From RGIG8748 sp045545635 (GTDB taxonomy: Bacteria; Bacillota; Clostridia; UMGS1810), in assembly GCA_045545635.1 (NCBI GenBank), contig JAZQBI010000031.1, forward strand, positions 1-32,892: a stretch of DNA of 32,892 nucleotides, written 5' to 3'. The notes beneath the pieces are model-generated. The model worked only from the letters and a program-made list of their open reading frames with translations. It ran no database searches and had not been told where the DNA came from. A program made the translations under genes and the position numbers. This document shows positions 1 through 7,297 of the stretch, piece after piece; position 1 is the first letter of the stretch, and each line of letters opens with the position of its first letter.

Positions 1-1233
1 GAGGATACTCCCGGTGTAACCCGTGACAGAATCTATGCTGAGGGCGAATGGGCAGGCAAAAAGTTTGTGCTTATAGATACCGGCGGTATCGAAGTAAAGA
101 CAAATGAGGTTATATTGTCCCAGATGCGTCTTCAGGCGGAAATGGCAATAGAGATGTCCGATGTAATAATCTTTATGGTAGATGTAAGAGCAGGTCTCAC
201 GTCTGCGGATAAGGATGTTTGTGCAATGCTTGTAAAAAGCGGCAAGCCCATTGTTCTTGCATGCAACAAGGTGGATAATGTTGGCGATGTCCCGATGGAG
301 TATTATGAATTTTACAATCTGGGACTTGATGAACCCATTGCTATTTCATCCATTCACGGTCTTGGCACAGGGGACCTTCTGGATAAGCTGTACAGCTATA
401 TTGATTTTGATGAAGAAGAGGAAGAGGATGACGATGCAATAAAGGTTGCCGTAATAGGCAAGCCCAATGTTGGTAAATCTTCTCTTATCAATAAAATTCT
501 TGGTGAAAACCGCGTGATAGTAAGTGATATTGCAGGTACTACCAGAGATGCCATTGATACCCCCTTTGAAAAAGACGGACAGAAGTACATCTTCATAGAC
601 ACTGCAGGAATGCGTAGAAAAGGCAAGATTGACGAAGCAGTTGAGCGATACAGTGTCATCCGCTCCCTTGCGGCAGTGGACAGATGCGACGTTGTACTGA
701 TTATGATAGACGCCACAGAGGGAGTTACCGAGCAGGATACCAAGATTGCAGGATACGCTCACGAAAAGGGCAAGGCAAGCATAATTTGTGTAAACAAGTG
801 GGATTTAATAGAAAAGACCACAAAGACAATGGAGCTCTACCGTAATGATGTGGAGAGAGACCTTGCATATATGACCTATGCTCCCGTATGCTTTTTCTCC
901 GCAATGACGGGATCGAGACTTAACAAGGTTTTTGACCTTATCAAGTATGTAAACAATCAGCATGCAATGCGTATCTCCACAGGAGTTTTAAACGATGTAT
1001 TAAATGAGGCTATAACCAAGGTTCAGCCACCTTCGGACAAGGGTAAGAGACTAAAAGTTCTCTACATTACTCAGGCATCCACAAAGCCACCCACATTTAT
1101 ACTCTTTGTAAATGACAGAGAGCTTGCACATTTCTCCTATGTGAGATATATAGAAAATCAGATCAGAACTGCTTTCGGTCTTGAGGGAACACCTATAAGA
1201 TTTATAATTAGAGAGCGTGGAAAGGATAGCTGA
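1..1233 (+). CDS. der: Ribosome biogenesis GTPase Der (EngA), 5' end missing
   Basis: Double-GTPase that acts in 50S ribosomal subunit assembly. The reading frame is open from base 1, so the gene enters from outside the window; 410 codons are present and roughly 30 N-terminal residues, including the first P-loop, are lost. The visible part starts at the switch I of G domain 1 (EDTPGVTRDR), followed by DTGG (G3) and NKVD (G4). An acidic linker rich in Glu and Asp (about bases 409-435) leads to G domain 2 with GKPNVGKSS, DTAGMRR and NKWD. The C-terminal KH-like domain ends in a basic RERGKDS tail. plsY starts 2 bp after the stop, so the two are surely co-transcribed. Internal GTG/ATG codons such as that at 67 are not the start. 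Confidence 0.97.
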   Translation, partial: EDTPGVTRDRIYAEGEWAGKKFVLIDTGGIEVKTNEVILSQMRLQAEMAIEMSDVIIFMVDVRAGLTSADKDVCAMLVKSGKPIVLACNKVDNVGDVPMEYYEFYNLGLDEPIAISSIHGLGTGDLLDKLYSYIDFDEEEEEDDDAIKVAVIGKPNVGKSSLINKILGENRVIVSDIAGTTRDAIDTPFEKDGQKYIFIDTAGMRRKGKIDEAVERYSVIRSLAAVDRCDVVLIMIDATEGVTEQDTKIAGYAHEKGKASIICVNKWDLIEKTTKTMELYRNDVERDLAYMTYAPVCFFSAMTGSRLNKVFDLIKYVNNQHAMRISTGVLNDVLNEAITKVQPPSDKGKRLKVLYITQASTKPPTFILFVNDRELAHFSYVRYIENQIRTAFGLEGTPIRFIIRERGKDS

Positions 1234-1235
1234 TT

Positions 1236-1844
1236 ATGAAACCAATAATAATTGTTATTGCCTGTGTGGCGGCATATCTTTTGGGAAGTGTCAATACTTC
1301 CATAATACTTTCCAAATTAAAGGGAAAAGATATAAGAAAAGAAGGCAGCGGCAATGCAGGTGCAACCAATACTCTCCGTGTAATGGGCAAAAAAGCGGCG
1401 GCAATCGTAGCACTCTTTGATGCATTAAAAGGCATAATTGCTGTTCTTGTTGCAAGGCTTCTTTGCAGTATTGAGGATGCTCCTCTTGCAGTTTACTTAA
1501 GTGCGCTTTTTGTTATGCTGGGGCATGTGTATCCGATATTTTTCGGATTTCGCGGTGGAAAAGGAGTCATGACCACAATTGCGGTTATATTTATGCTTGA
1601 TTGGCGAATCGGTCTTATACTTTTTGCCTTTTGCATCGCTATAATGCTGATAACAAGGTATGTTTCTCTGGGCTCGTGCATCGGTGCGGCACTTTTTCCC
1701 GTGCTTGTTGCAGTGTTCCATACAGAGAATACGGCATTTATAATTATTTCTGTGCTTATAGGTGCTCTGGCAATATTCAAGCACAGAACAAATATAGTAA
1801 GACTCGTCAAAGGAAACGAATCCAAACTCAATTTCAGTAAATAA
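1236..1844 (+). CDS. plsY: Glycerol-3-phosphate acyltransferase PlsY
   Basis: Membrane enzyme that transfers an acyl group from acyl-phosphate to glycerol-3-phosphate, giving lysophosphatidic acid, the first step of phospholipid synthesis. The 202-residue length is normal. Family motifs are visible: GSGNAGATN (residues 37-45), GHVYP (96-100) and FRGGKGV (105-111). Several hydrophobic membrane segments are evident, the first at residues 3-24. It follows der by 2 bp and precedes pgi by 14 bp. A der-plsY pairing is common in Firmicutes; a gpsA gene that often follows is not present here. The identification is secure from the motifs. Confidence 0.97.
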   Translation: MKPIIIVIACVAAYLLGSVNTSIILSKLKGKDIRKEGSGNAGATNTLRVMGKKAAAIVALFDALKGIIAVLVARLLCSIEDAPLAVYLSALFVMLGHVYPIFFGFRGGKGVMTTIAVIFMLDWRIGLILFAFCIAIMLITRYVSLGSCIGAALFPVLVAVFHTENTAFIIISVLIGALAIFKHRTNIVRLVKGNESKLNFSK

Positions 1845-1858
1845 AGGGGAAATACACT

Positions 1859-3190
1859 ATGTTAAAATTTGACTATTCAAAAGCAGAAAAATTCATAACA
1901 AATGATGATATATCAAAAGTTGCGTCAGAGGCAGAAAAAGCCGCAAAAACTCTCATGGAGGGAACCGGTGCAGGAAATGATTTTCTCGGATGGGTAAATC
2001 TTCCTGTAAATTATGACAAAGAGGAATTTGTAAGAATAAAGGAAGCCGCAAAAAAGATTTGCTCCGACTCCGAGGTTCTTGTGGTTGTGGGTATCGGCGG
2101 CTCGTATCTTGGTGCAAGAGCGGCTATCGAGATGCTCACAGGAAGCTTTTACAATCTCAAAAATGACAGAAAGACACCACAGATTATTTTTGCAGGAAAC
2201 ACCATAAGCTCTGCATATACCGCAGATCTTGTGCGTTACTTAAAGGATAAGGATTTTTCCGTTAATATAATATCCAAGTCGGGAACCACCACAGAGCCTG
2301 CCATAGCATTCAGACTTCTCCGCGGTATGCTTATAGAAAAGTACGGCGAGCAGGAAGCAAAAAAGAGAATCTATGCTACAACTGACAAGGCAAGAGGTGC
2401 TCTCAAGGAATTCTCCGACAAGGAGGGCTACGAGACCTTTGTAATTCCCGATGATGTAGGCGGAAGATTTTCTGTGCTTACAGCAGTGGGACTTCTCCCC
2501 ATTGCGGCGGCAGGAATTGATATTGATGCTATTATGCATGGTGCCGCAGATGCCGTGGAATTATATAATAAGCCCTTTGAGGAAAACGACTGCTACAAAT
2601 ATGCAGCAGCAAGAAACATCCTCCACCGCAAGGGTAAGGCGGTAGAGGTTATGGTTAACTACGAACCCTCTCTTGTGTACTTCTCCGAATGGTGGAAACA
2701 GCTCTATGGCGAAAGTGAGGGTAAGGACGGCAAGGGTATTTTCCCTGCATCCTGCAGCTTTTCCACAGACCTTCACTCTATGGGACAGTACATTCAGGAC
2801 GGCTCAAGAATACTTTTTGAAACTGTTCTCAAAGTGAATAACCCCACAGAAGATGTGGAAATCCCATTTGATGAAGCAAATGTTGACAAACTCAATTTCC
2901 TTGCAGGAAAGACAATGGACTATGTAAACACAAGAGCTTTTCAGGGAACACTTTTAGCTCACACAGACGGTGATGCTCCAAACCTTATACTTGGTATTGA
3001 TAAGCTTGACGAATATAACTTCGGTATGCTGGTGTACTTCTTTGAAAAGGCATGTGCAGTAAGCGGCTATATGCTAGGTGTTAATCCCTTTGACCAGCCG
3101 GGTGTGGAAGCATACAAAAAGAATATGTTTGCTCTCCTTGGCAAACCCGGATACGAAGAAGAAAAAGCAGAGCTTGAAAAAAGGTTATAA
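1859..3190 (+). CDS. pgi: Glucose-6-phosphate isomerase
   Basis: Interconverts glucose-6-phosphate and fructose-6-phosphate in glycolysis; cytoplasmic. The protein is 443 residues, the length of the short Bacillus-type enzymes. Sugar-isomerase motifs are present in order: GIGGSYLGA (78-86), the phosphate-binding SKSGTTTEP (139-147), DDVGGRFSVLT (198-208), the PGI signature around GESEGKDGKG (284-293) and HSMGQ (306-310). An AAGGGGAAATACACT ribosome binding region precedes the ATG. It sits in the der-plsY-pgi-trmK-nif3 run without visible terminators, so translation, lipid and glycolytic genes appear to share a transcript. Confidence 0.97.
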   Translation: MLKFDYSKAEKFITNDDISKVASEAEKAAKTLMEGTGAGNDFLGWVNLPVNYDKEEFVRIKEAAKKICSDSEVLVVVGIGGSYLGARAAIEMLTGSFYNLKNDRKTPQIIFAGNTISSAYTADLVRYLKDKDFSVNIISKSGTTTEPAIAFRLLRGMLIEKYGEQEAKKRIYATTDKARGALKEFSDKEGYETFVIPDDVGGRFSVLTAVGLLPIAAAGIDIDAIMHGAADAVELYNKPFEENDCYKYAAARNILHRKGKAVEVMVNYEPSLVYFSEWWKQLYGESEGKDGKGIFPASCSFSTDLHSMGQYIQDGSRILFETVLKVNNPTEDVEIPFDEANVDKLNFLAGKTMDYVNTRAFQGTLLAHTDGDAPNLILGIDKLDEYNFGMLVYFFEKACAVSGYMLGVNPFDQPGVEAYKKNMFALLGKPGYEEEKAELEKRL

Positions 3191-3194
3191 TAAT

Positions 3195-3863
3195 ATGAAA
3201 CTGACACCGCGACTACAAAAAATTGCATCACTTGTGCCGAAGAATTCCGTAATGGCAGATATCGGCACAGACCACGCCTACATTCCTGCATACTGCATAT
3301 TAAACGGCATATGTCAAAAGGCTTTTGCTATGGATGTCAACAGGGGACCGCTCAGTAATGCAGAGGAAACCTTAACACGCTACGGAATATCGGACAAAGT
3401 GGAGCTGAGACTTTCAAACGGTCTGGAAAGGCTTTCTCCGGATGAAGCTGATACCGTGGTAATAGCAGGTATGGGCGGACTCCTTATAAAATCTATTCTC
3501 GAAAACGGCAATCTCAAAGATGGTACAACTCTTATTCTTCAGCCAATGCTTGCAGTCAAGGAGCTGAGACAGTATCTTTATGAGTCGGAAATGGCAGTGG
3601 ATAACGAGTATCTTGCAAAAGAGGACAGAAAGCTTTATAATATAATAGTCGCAACAGTTGGAAAAAAATCAGAATATACCCGTGAGGATATTGTAATCGG
3701 CAGGAACATCCGTGAAAATTGTCCCGAACTTGCAGGACAGTACAAGGAAAATAATATTGCCAGATTAAACAAAATCATAAACGGGCTCAAAAGTGCAGAA
3801 ATTCCCGATATCAAAGCAATAGAGGAATCAGATAGAGAATTGGAGGTTTTTGGAACCTTATGA
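3195..3863 (+). CDS. trmK: tRNA (adenine(22)-N(1))-methyltransferase TrmK
   Basis: SAM-dependent methyltransferase that makes m1A22 in tRNA. The predicted 222-residue protein begins MKLTPRLQKIA, typical of the family, with the SAM-binding motif ADIGTDHAYIP (21-31) and the VIAGMGG motif (89-95). I chose the ATG 4 bp after the pgi stop. The frame stays open further upstream inside pgi, but an AAAAAAGG ribosome binding site lies 10 bases before this ATG and the family N-terminus begins here. The stop overlaps the next start in ATGA. trmK followed by a Nif3-family gene is a recurrent Firmicutes pair. Confidence 0.93.
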   Translation: MKLTPRLQKIASLVPKNSVMADIGTDHAYIPAYCILNGICQKAFAMDVNRGPLSNAEETLTRYGISDKVELRLSNGLERLSPDEADTVVIAGMGGLLIKSILENGNLKDGTTLILQPMLAVKELRQYLYESEMAVDNEYLAKEDRKLYNIIVATVGKKSEYTREDIVIGRNIRENCPELAGQYKENNIARLNKIINGLKSAEIPDIKAIEESDRELEVFGTL

Positions 3864-4657
3864 AAATATTGGAATTCATTAATAAATTTGAAAAAGACTA
3901 TCCTCCCGCCACCGCTTTTGACGGTGACAACCCGGGACTTCTCGTAGGTGACAAAAATGATGAGATAAAGGCAGTACTCACCACCTGTGATGTGGACGAG
4001 GGAGTTGTGAAAGAGGCGATGGAAAAGGGAGCAAACCTCATAGTAAGCCATCACCCTCTGATGTTTTCTCCCATAAGCACCCTTACAGAGGATAATGCGG
4101 AATCAAGAGCCATACGCCTTATGATTCAGAATGGTATTTCTCTTTATAGTGCCCACACAAATCTGGATGTAGGTGTAGGCGGTATAAACGATTTTATGGC
4201 ATCCATACTCGGTATAACAGATACTTCGGTTATAGATGTGGTGGGAGATAACGAGCGAGGCACCTACGGCTACGGAAGAAGGGGCAGGCTCGCATCACCC
4301 GTAACCTTGGGAGGGCTTATGAAAAAGGTTATAGATACCTTTGGTGCAGACGGCCTGCGGTATGCAGGCAATCCCGATACCGTCATAGAATACATCGGCA
4401 TCAGTACCGGCGGCGGTGCAAGAATATTATATGACGCCATTGAGCTTGGATGCGATTGCTTTATTACCGGTGATATAAAATACAACGGTTTCCGTGATGC
4501 GGTAGATTGCGGTATGTGCGTTATTGACCTTATGCACTACGACAGCGAGCAGATATCCAAAAAGTGGTTTGCTGACTACATAAATCGGATTGATGCAAGT
4601 ATCCCCGTATCTATGAGTATAGCAAATACCAATGTAGTAAAAACATATACAAAATAG
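3860..4657 (+). CDS. Nif3-like dinuclear metal centre protein (YqfO family, short form)
   Basis: Member of the Nif3/YbgI family of toroidal hexamers with a two-metal site; the physiological reaction is not settled for the family (GTP cyclohydrolase I-like activity has been suggested for some members). Metal-ligand motifs are visible: SHHPLMF (63-69), HTNLD (99-103) and HYDSE near the C-terminus (226-230). At 265 residues it is close to E. coli YbgI and lacks the PII-like insert of the longer B. subtilis YqfO. Its start overlaps the trmK stop by 4 bp, indicating translational coupling. The rnpB gene begins within 10 bases of the stop. Confidence 0.9.
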   Translation: MKILEFINKFEKDYPPATAFDGDNPGLLVGDKNDEIKAVLTTCDVDEGVVKEAMEKGANLIVSHHPLMFSPISTLTEDNAESRAIRLMIQNGISLYSAHTNLDVGVGGINDFMASILGITDTSVIDVVGDNERGTYGYGRRGRLASPVTLGGLMKKVIDTFGADGLRYAGNPDTVIEYIGISTGGGARILYDAIELGCDCFITGDIKYNGFRDAVDCGMCVIDLMHYDSEQISKKWFADYINRIDASIPVSMSIANTNVVKTYTK

Positions 4658-4663
4658 TTAAAT

Positions 4664-5056
4664 ATGACCGGGCCAGACAGTTGCGGGCGGAAGCCGAAAG
4701 GCTCCGTACGAGGAAAGTCCGAGCATCACAGAGCAGGGTGCCGGGTAACTCCCGGTGGAGGCGACTCTAAGGAAAGTGCAACAGAAAGATATACCGCCGC
4801 ATAAGCAGTTGCGTTTGGATACTAACGCAACCGCTTATGCGGTAAGGGTGAAAAGGTGAGGTAAGAGCTCACCGGTGCGGGGGAGACCTCGCAGCCGTGT
4901 AAACCCCATCCGATGCAACACCGTACACGACGGCTATGCCGTTTTGGGGAGGTTAAGCCTGCTCGGCGTCTCCCATAGGTGGCTGGAGGTGTGCAGAAAT
5001 GTACATCGTAGATAGATAACTGTCAAATACAGAACTCGGCTTACAGACTCGGTCAT
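4664..5056 (+). ncRNA. rnpB: RNase P RNA, bacterial class A
   Basis: Catalytic RNA that matures the 5' end of tRNAs. The ends pair as helix P1 (ATGACCG at 4664 with CGGTCAT ending at 5056). Conserved signatures occur in order: GAGGAAAGTCCGAGC, then ACAGAAAGATATACCGCC, a long P12 arm (CGCATAAGC...GCTTATGCG), the GGTAAGAGCTCACCGG segment, AAACCCCATCCG, AGATAGATAACTGTC, and ACAGAACTCGGCTTACAG near the 3' end. The order and the P8/P12 arrangement fit class A, the ancestral type usual in Clostridia, rather than the Bacillus class B. Ends are estimated from P1 pairing. No separate promoter was clear in the 6 bases after the preceding gene, so it may be read partly from the upstream operon. Confidence 0.97.
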
Positions 5057-5068
5057 AATCATAAAGTA

Positions 5069-5100
5069 AAGGCTATCTCACTTTGTTGTGGGATAGCCTT
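5069..5100. terminator. Bidirectional intrinsic terminator between rnpB and the convergent regulator gene
   Basis: A 12-bp stem (AAGGCTATCTCA with TGGGATAGCCTT, one T-G wobble) encloses an 8-base loop. It is followed on the + strand by ATAGTTTT and on the minus strand by a TTTACTTTA run. It ends transcription of rnpB from the left and of the regulator from the right. The right arm overlaps the regulator's stop codon. Confidence 0.85.
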
Positions 5101-6109
5101 ATAGTTTTGCAACAGATTTTCTATTTATCAGTTTTGGTTCAAAAACTTTTTCCATGGGTACATTTCCGCTTATTATGCCTTCTGCGGCAAATTCTCCTAG
5201 CTTTTCCTTGGCGTGTTCTACCGAGGTTATATAGTACATTTGCGATACAGGGGTGTCGTCTACCGTTATTATGGAAAGGTCTTTTGGTATTGACAGGTTT
5301 AATCTGTTTAGTATATCAATTACCTTTATTGCCATAAAGTCGCTGTAGCAGAATATTCCCGTAAAGCCACTTTTGTGGGCATCAAGTATTTTTTCTTCCA
5401 TTTGTTCATCGGAATAACCTATTTCGATAATATCGGAGAATGTGTCTTTAAAAGGCTTCATACGCATATCGGAAAGGATATTATTCTCGTAGTATATGAG
5501 AACAATTTTTTTGTGTCCCATATTTCGGAAGTGTTCCGATGCAAGAACGCCCATTTTGTTTTCATTCATCATTACCTTTGGTATTTCGTCTATGTCATAG
5601 CAGGTATCAATCTGAATACAGGGGATGCCTTTTTCTTTAAGTTCATCAAATATTTTTATAAACTCATCTCTGCCGTAGTCTTTTTCAGGACTTGCAAGAA
5701 GGATTATTCCGTCAGAGCCCCGCTTTAGTATATCTTTCAGTATCCGCATAACTTCAGCACACTTATTTTTGGTATCTGCGGCTATAAAGGTTGCACCGTG
5801 TTTTTCCAGTACACTGCTTATGGAACGCATATAGTAGGGGATAAAATAGTAGTCGGACATATCAAGCAGAACATCTATCTTTTTCTCGGACGAAACACCC
5901 CTGCAAAAACTGCCCTTGCCGTGATATCTTTCCACAAGACCTTCGTTTACAAGCATAGTAACAGCCTGCCTTGCGGTAAGGCGGGACATATTATACTTTC
6001 TTGCAAGTTCGTTTTCACTGGGTAATTTTGAGTGTGGAGCTATAGTGCCGTTTATAATATCTTTTTTTATAATCTCTGCAAGCTGTTTGTACAAAGGAAT
6101 CTTGTCCAT
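5099..6109 (-). CDS. GntR-family transcriptional regulator with LacI-type sensor domain (AraR-like)
   Basis: Repressor-type regulator of hybrid architecture. The N-terminal winged helix-turn-helix of the GntR type (about residues 1-72) includes KLPSENELARKY, SRLTARQAV and the wing GLVERYHGKGSF. It is joined to a LacI/periplasmic-binding-like ligand domain (about 80-336) with the typical DGIILLASP, CIQIDT, MGHKKIVLIYYE and ISIITVDDTPV-like strands. This is the arrangement of B. subtilis AraR, although 336 residues is a little short. The ligand is not readable from sequence; sugars are usual for the family. An AGAAGGTG ribosome binding site precedes the ATG. It is divergent from an EamA transporter, and an AraR-style palindrome lies in the shared 141-bp region, so control of the transporter and perhaps itself is the natural inference. 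Confidence 0.9.
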   Translation of the reverse strand: MDKIPLYKQLAEIIKKDIINGTIAPHSKLPSENELARKYNMSRLTARQAVTMLVNEGLVERYHGKGSFCRGVSSEKKIDVLLDMSDYYFIPYYMRSISSVLEKHGATFIAADTKNKCAEVMRILKDILKRGSDGIILLASPEKDYGRDEFIKIFDELKEKGIPCIQIDTCYDIDEIPKVMMNENKMGVLASEHFRNMGHKKIVLIYYENNILSDMRMKPFKDTFSDIIEIGYSDEQMEEKILDAHKSGFTGIFCYSDFMAIKVIDILNRLNLSIPKDLSIITVDDTPVSQMYYITSVEHAKEKLGEFAAEGIISGNVPMEKVFEPKLINRKSVAKL

Positions 6110-6130
6110 ACTACACCTTCTTTCAAAAAC

Positions 6131-6159
6131 ATTATATTACTTATGCCCCAAAAAATCAA
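6131..6159 (-). promoter_or_regulatory. Predicted sigma-A promoter of the GntR/LacI regulator
   Basis: Read on the minus strand: TTGATT (6159-6154), a 17-base spacer and a perfect TATAAT (6136-6131). The expected start point is near 6124, leaving a leader of about 15 bases with the AGAAGGTG ribosome binding site. Confidence 0.7.
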
Positions 6160-6167
6160 GTTTTGTA

Positions 6168-6196
6168 TTGACAGCAGGACTTAGTTATTGTAAAAT
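6168..6196 (+). promoter_or_regulatory. Predicted sigma-A promoter of the EamA transporter
   Basis: Perfect TTGACA (6168-6173), 17-base spacer, TAAAAT (6191-6196). The expected start point is about 6203, immediately before the 18-bp palindrome. Its -35 box is only about 8 bp from the -35 box of the divergent regulator promoter, so one bound protein could affect both. Confidence 0.8.
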
Positions 6197-6206
6197 AATT
6201 TGAGAC

Positions 6207-6224
6207 AACTTGTATATACAAGTT
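6207..6224. promoter_or_regulatory. Candidate operator: perfect 18-bp palindrome of AraR type
   Basis: AACTTGTATATACAAGTT is a perfect inverted repeat with the TTGTA-N2-TACAA core that, from memory, matches B. subtilis AraR operators (ATTTGTACGTACAAAT type). It lies just downstream of the predicted transporter start point, a position suited to repression. The adjacent regulator has the AraR architecture, which makes the pairing persuasive though untested. Confidence 0.75.
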
Positions 6225-6250
6225 AATAATTAAATTAAGGTGGTCACAAA

Positions 6251-7183
6251 ATGATAAGAAATCTCAAGTACGAGCTTCTTGCACTAAGCTGTGCCATAAT
6301 GTGGGGACTCCAGTTCCCGCTTATTAGCTTTTCCCAGACGGCATTGGATTCTGTCACAATATTACTTTTGCGTTTTGCCATAGGCTCTTTGGTACTTTTT
6401 TTGGTAAATTTCAGGCGTCTTAAGGGAATTGATTTAAAAATGATACTCCACTGCATATTTCTTGGTATCATTGCGGCAGTGTACAACTATTTTATGGTTG
6501 AAGGAATAAAATACACCACTTCGGCAAATTCCAGCTTTATAACTGCCACCAATGTTATATTTGTTCCGTTTTTTGCCTATCTGTTTTTCAGGGAGAAGCC
6601 TACCAAAAATGTAATATTTGGACTTTTGTCAATAATAGTCGGCTTTCTCTTTATATCTGGAATTATTACTGTTGACGGCTCATATCTCAAGCTGTCGCAA
6701 TTTAACTCTGCAAAGGCATTCACCTTTGGTATGAATCCACTAAATTACGGGGATTTACTGACTGTTATCGGTGCTGTTCTTACTGCGGTATTCTTTGTGT
6801 ACCTTAATCACCTTACCAAAAAGTATGATGAGGGAGCAGTAAGCTTTGTACATATGCTTGCAGGTGCAATTGCTCTATTTGTCATCTGGATTTTCGTGGG
6901 AGAACCCATCAGGCTCGATACAGCCCCCATACTTCTAAGTACCCTGTATTGCGGAATACTCTCAGGTGGTCTTGCGTTCTATATTCTTGCAGTGGCAAGT
7001 GCCCATCTTTCATCGGCAAAAACTGCAATTCTCGGCGGAATGGAACCTATTTTTGCAGTTGTTTTTGCAACCTTTATCCCAAATGTCAACGGAGTTACCG
7101 AACCTATAACTCTGACCGTTGTAATAGGCGGAGCGTTTATTATTTACGGAGCTGTAAAAAGTTCACTTGTAAAAGAAAAATAA
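6251..7183 (+). CDS. EamA/DMT-family transporter
   Basis: Inner membrane protein of the drug/metabolite transporter superfamily, 310 residues, with two EamA repeats of five predicted membrane segments each. The first repeat begins ELLALSCAIMWGLQFPLIS; the second begins around NYGDLLTVIGAVLTAVFF and ends with GGAFIIYGAVKSS. The small LGGMEPIFAVVFA segment near the C-terminus is typical of the fold. The substrate cannot be told from sequence; family members export amino acids, nucleobases, sugars or drugs. It has an AAGGTGG ribosome binding site, its own promoter and a candidate operator, and faces an AraR-like repressor that probably controls it. It is monocistronic, closed by a terminator directly after the stop. 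Confidence 0.88.
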   Translation: MIRNLKYELLALSCAIMWGLQFPLISFSQTALDSVTILLLRFAIGSLVLFLVNFRRLKGIDLKMILHCIFLGIIAAVYNYFMVEGIKYTTSANSSFITATNVIFVPFFAYLFFREKPTKNVIFGLLSIIVGFLFISGIITVDGSYLKLSQFNSAKAFTFGMNPLNYGDLLTVIGAVLTAVFFVYLNHLTKKYDEGAVSFVHMLAGAIALFVIWIFVGEPIRLDTAPILLSTLYCGILSGGLAFYILAVASAHLSSAKTAILGGMEPIFAVVFATFIPNVNGVTEPITLTVVIGGAFIIYGAVKSSLVKEK

Positions 7184-7191
7184 TTTATTTC

Positions 7192-7230
7192 AGAGATGTA
7201 AAAATGTTTTTGCATCTCTTTTTATTTTTA
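7192..7230 (+). terminator. Intrinsic terminator after the EamA transporter
   Basis: AGAGATG pairs with CATCTCT, extended by a T-G pair and an AAAAA/TTTTT tract, and is followed by TTTTTATTTTTA. It insulates the transporter from the polymerase operon. Confidence 0.85.
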
Positions 7231-7233
7231 AGA

Positions 7234-7262
7234 TTGATTTTGTCATTATAATGATGCATAAT
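7234..7262 (+). promoter_or_regulatory. Candidate promoter of the Y-family polymerase operon, with internal palindrome
   Basis: TTGATT (7234-7239), 17-base spacer, CATAAT (7257-7262). A perfect 12-bp palindrome TCATTATAATGA (7243-7254) fills most of the spacer and may be a regulator site. No Firmicutes LexA box of the form GAAC-N4-GTTC was seen here, so SOS control is not evident. The promoter assignment is tentative because several AT-rich hexamers overlap. Confidence 0.45.
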
Positions 7263-7297
7263 AGTAATATAAAGTAATTTTTGCAGGGAGGCTTAAT

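Noticed and set aside
6225..6250. Riboswitch in the transporter leader
   Set aside because: The leader after the expected start point is under 50 bases and is largely filled by the palindrome and the ribosome binding site.
7184..7297. LexA/SOS box upstream of the Y-family polymerase
   Set aside because: No GAAC-N4-GTTC match is present; the only palindrome is TCATTATAATGA.
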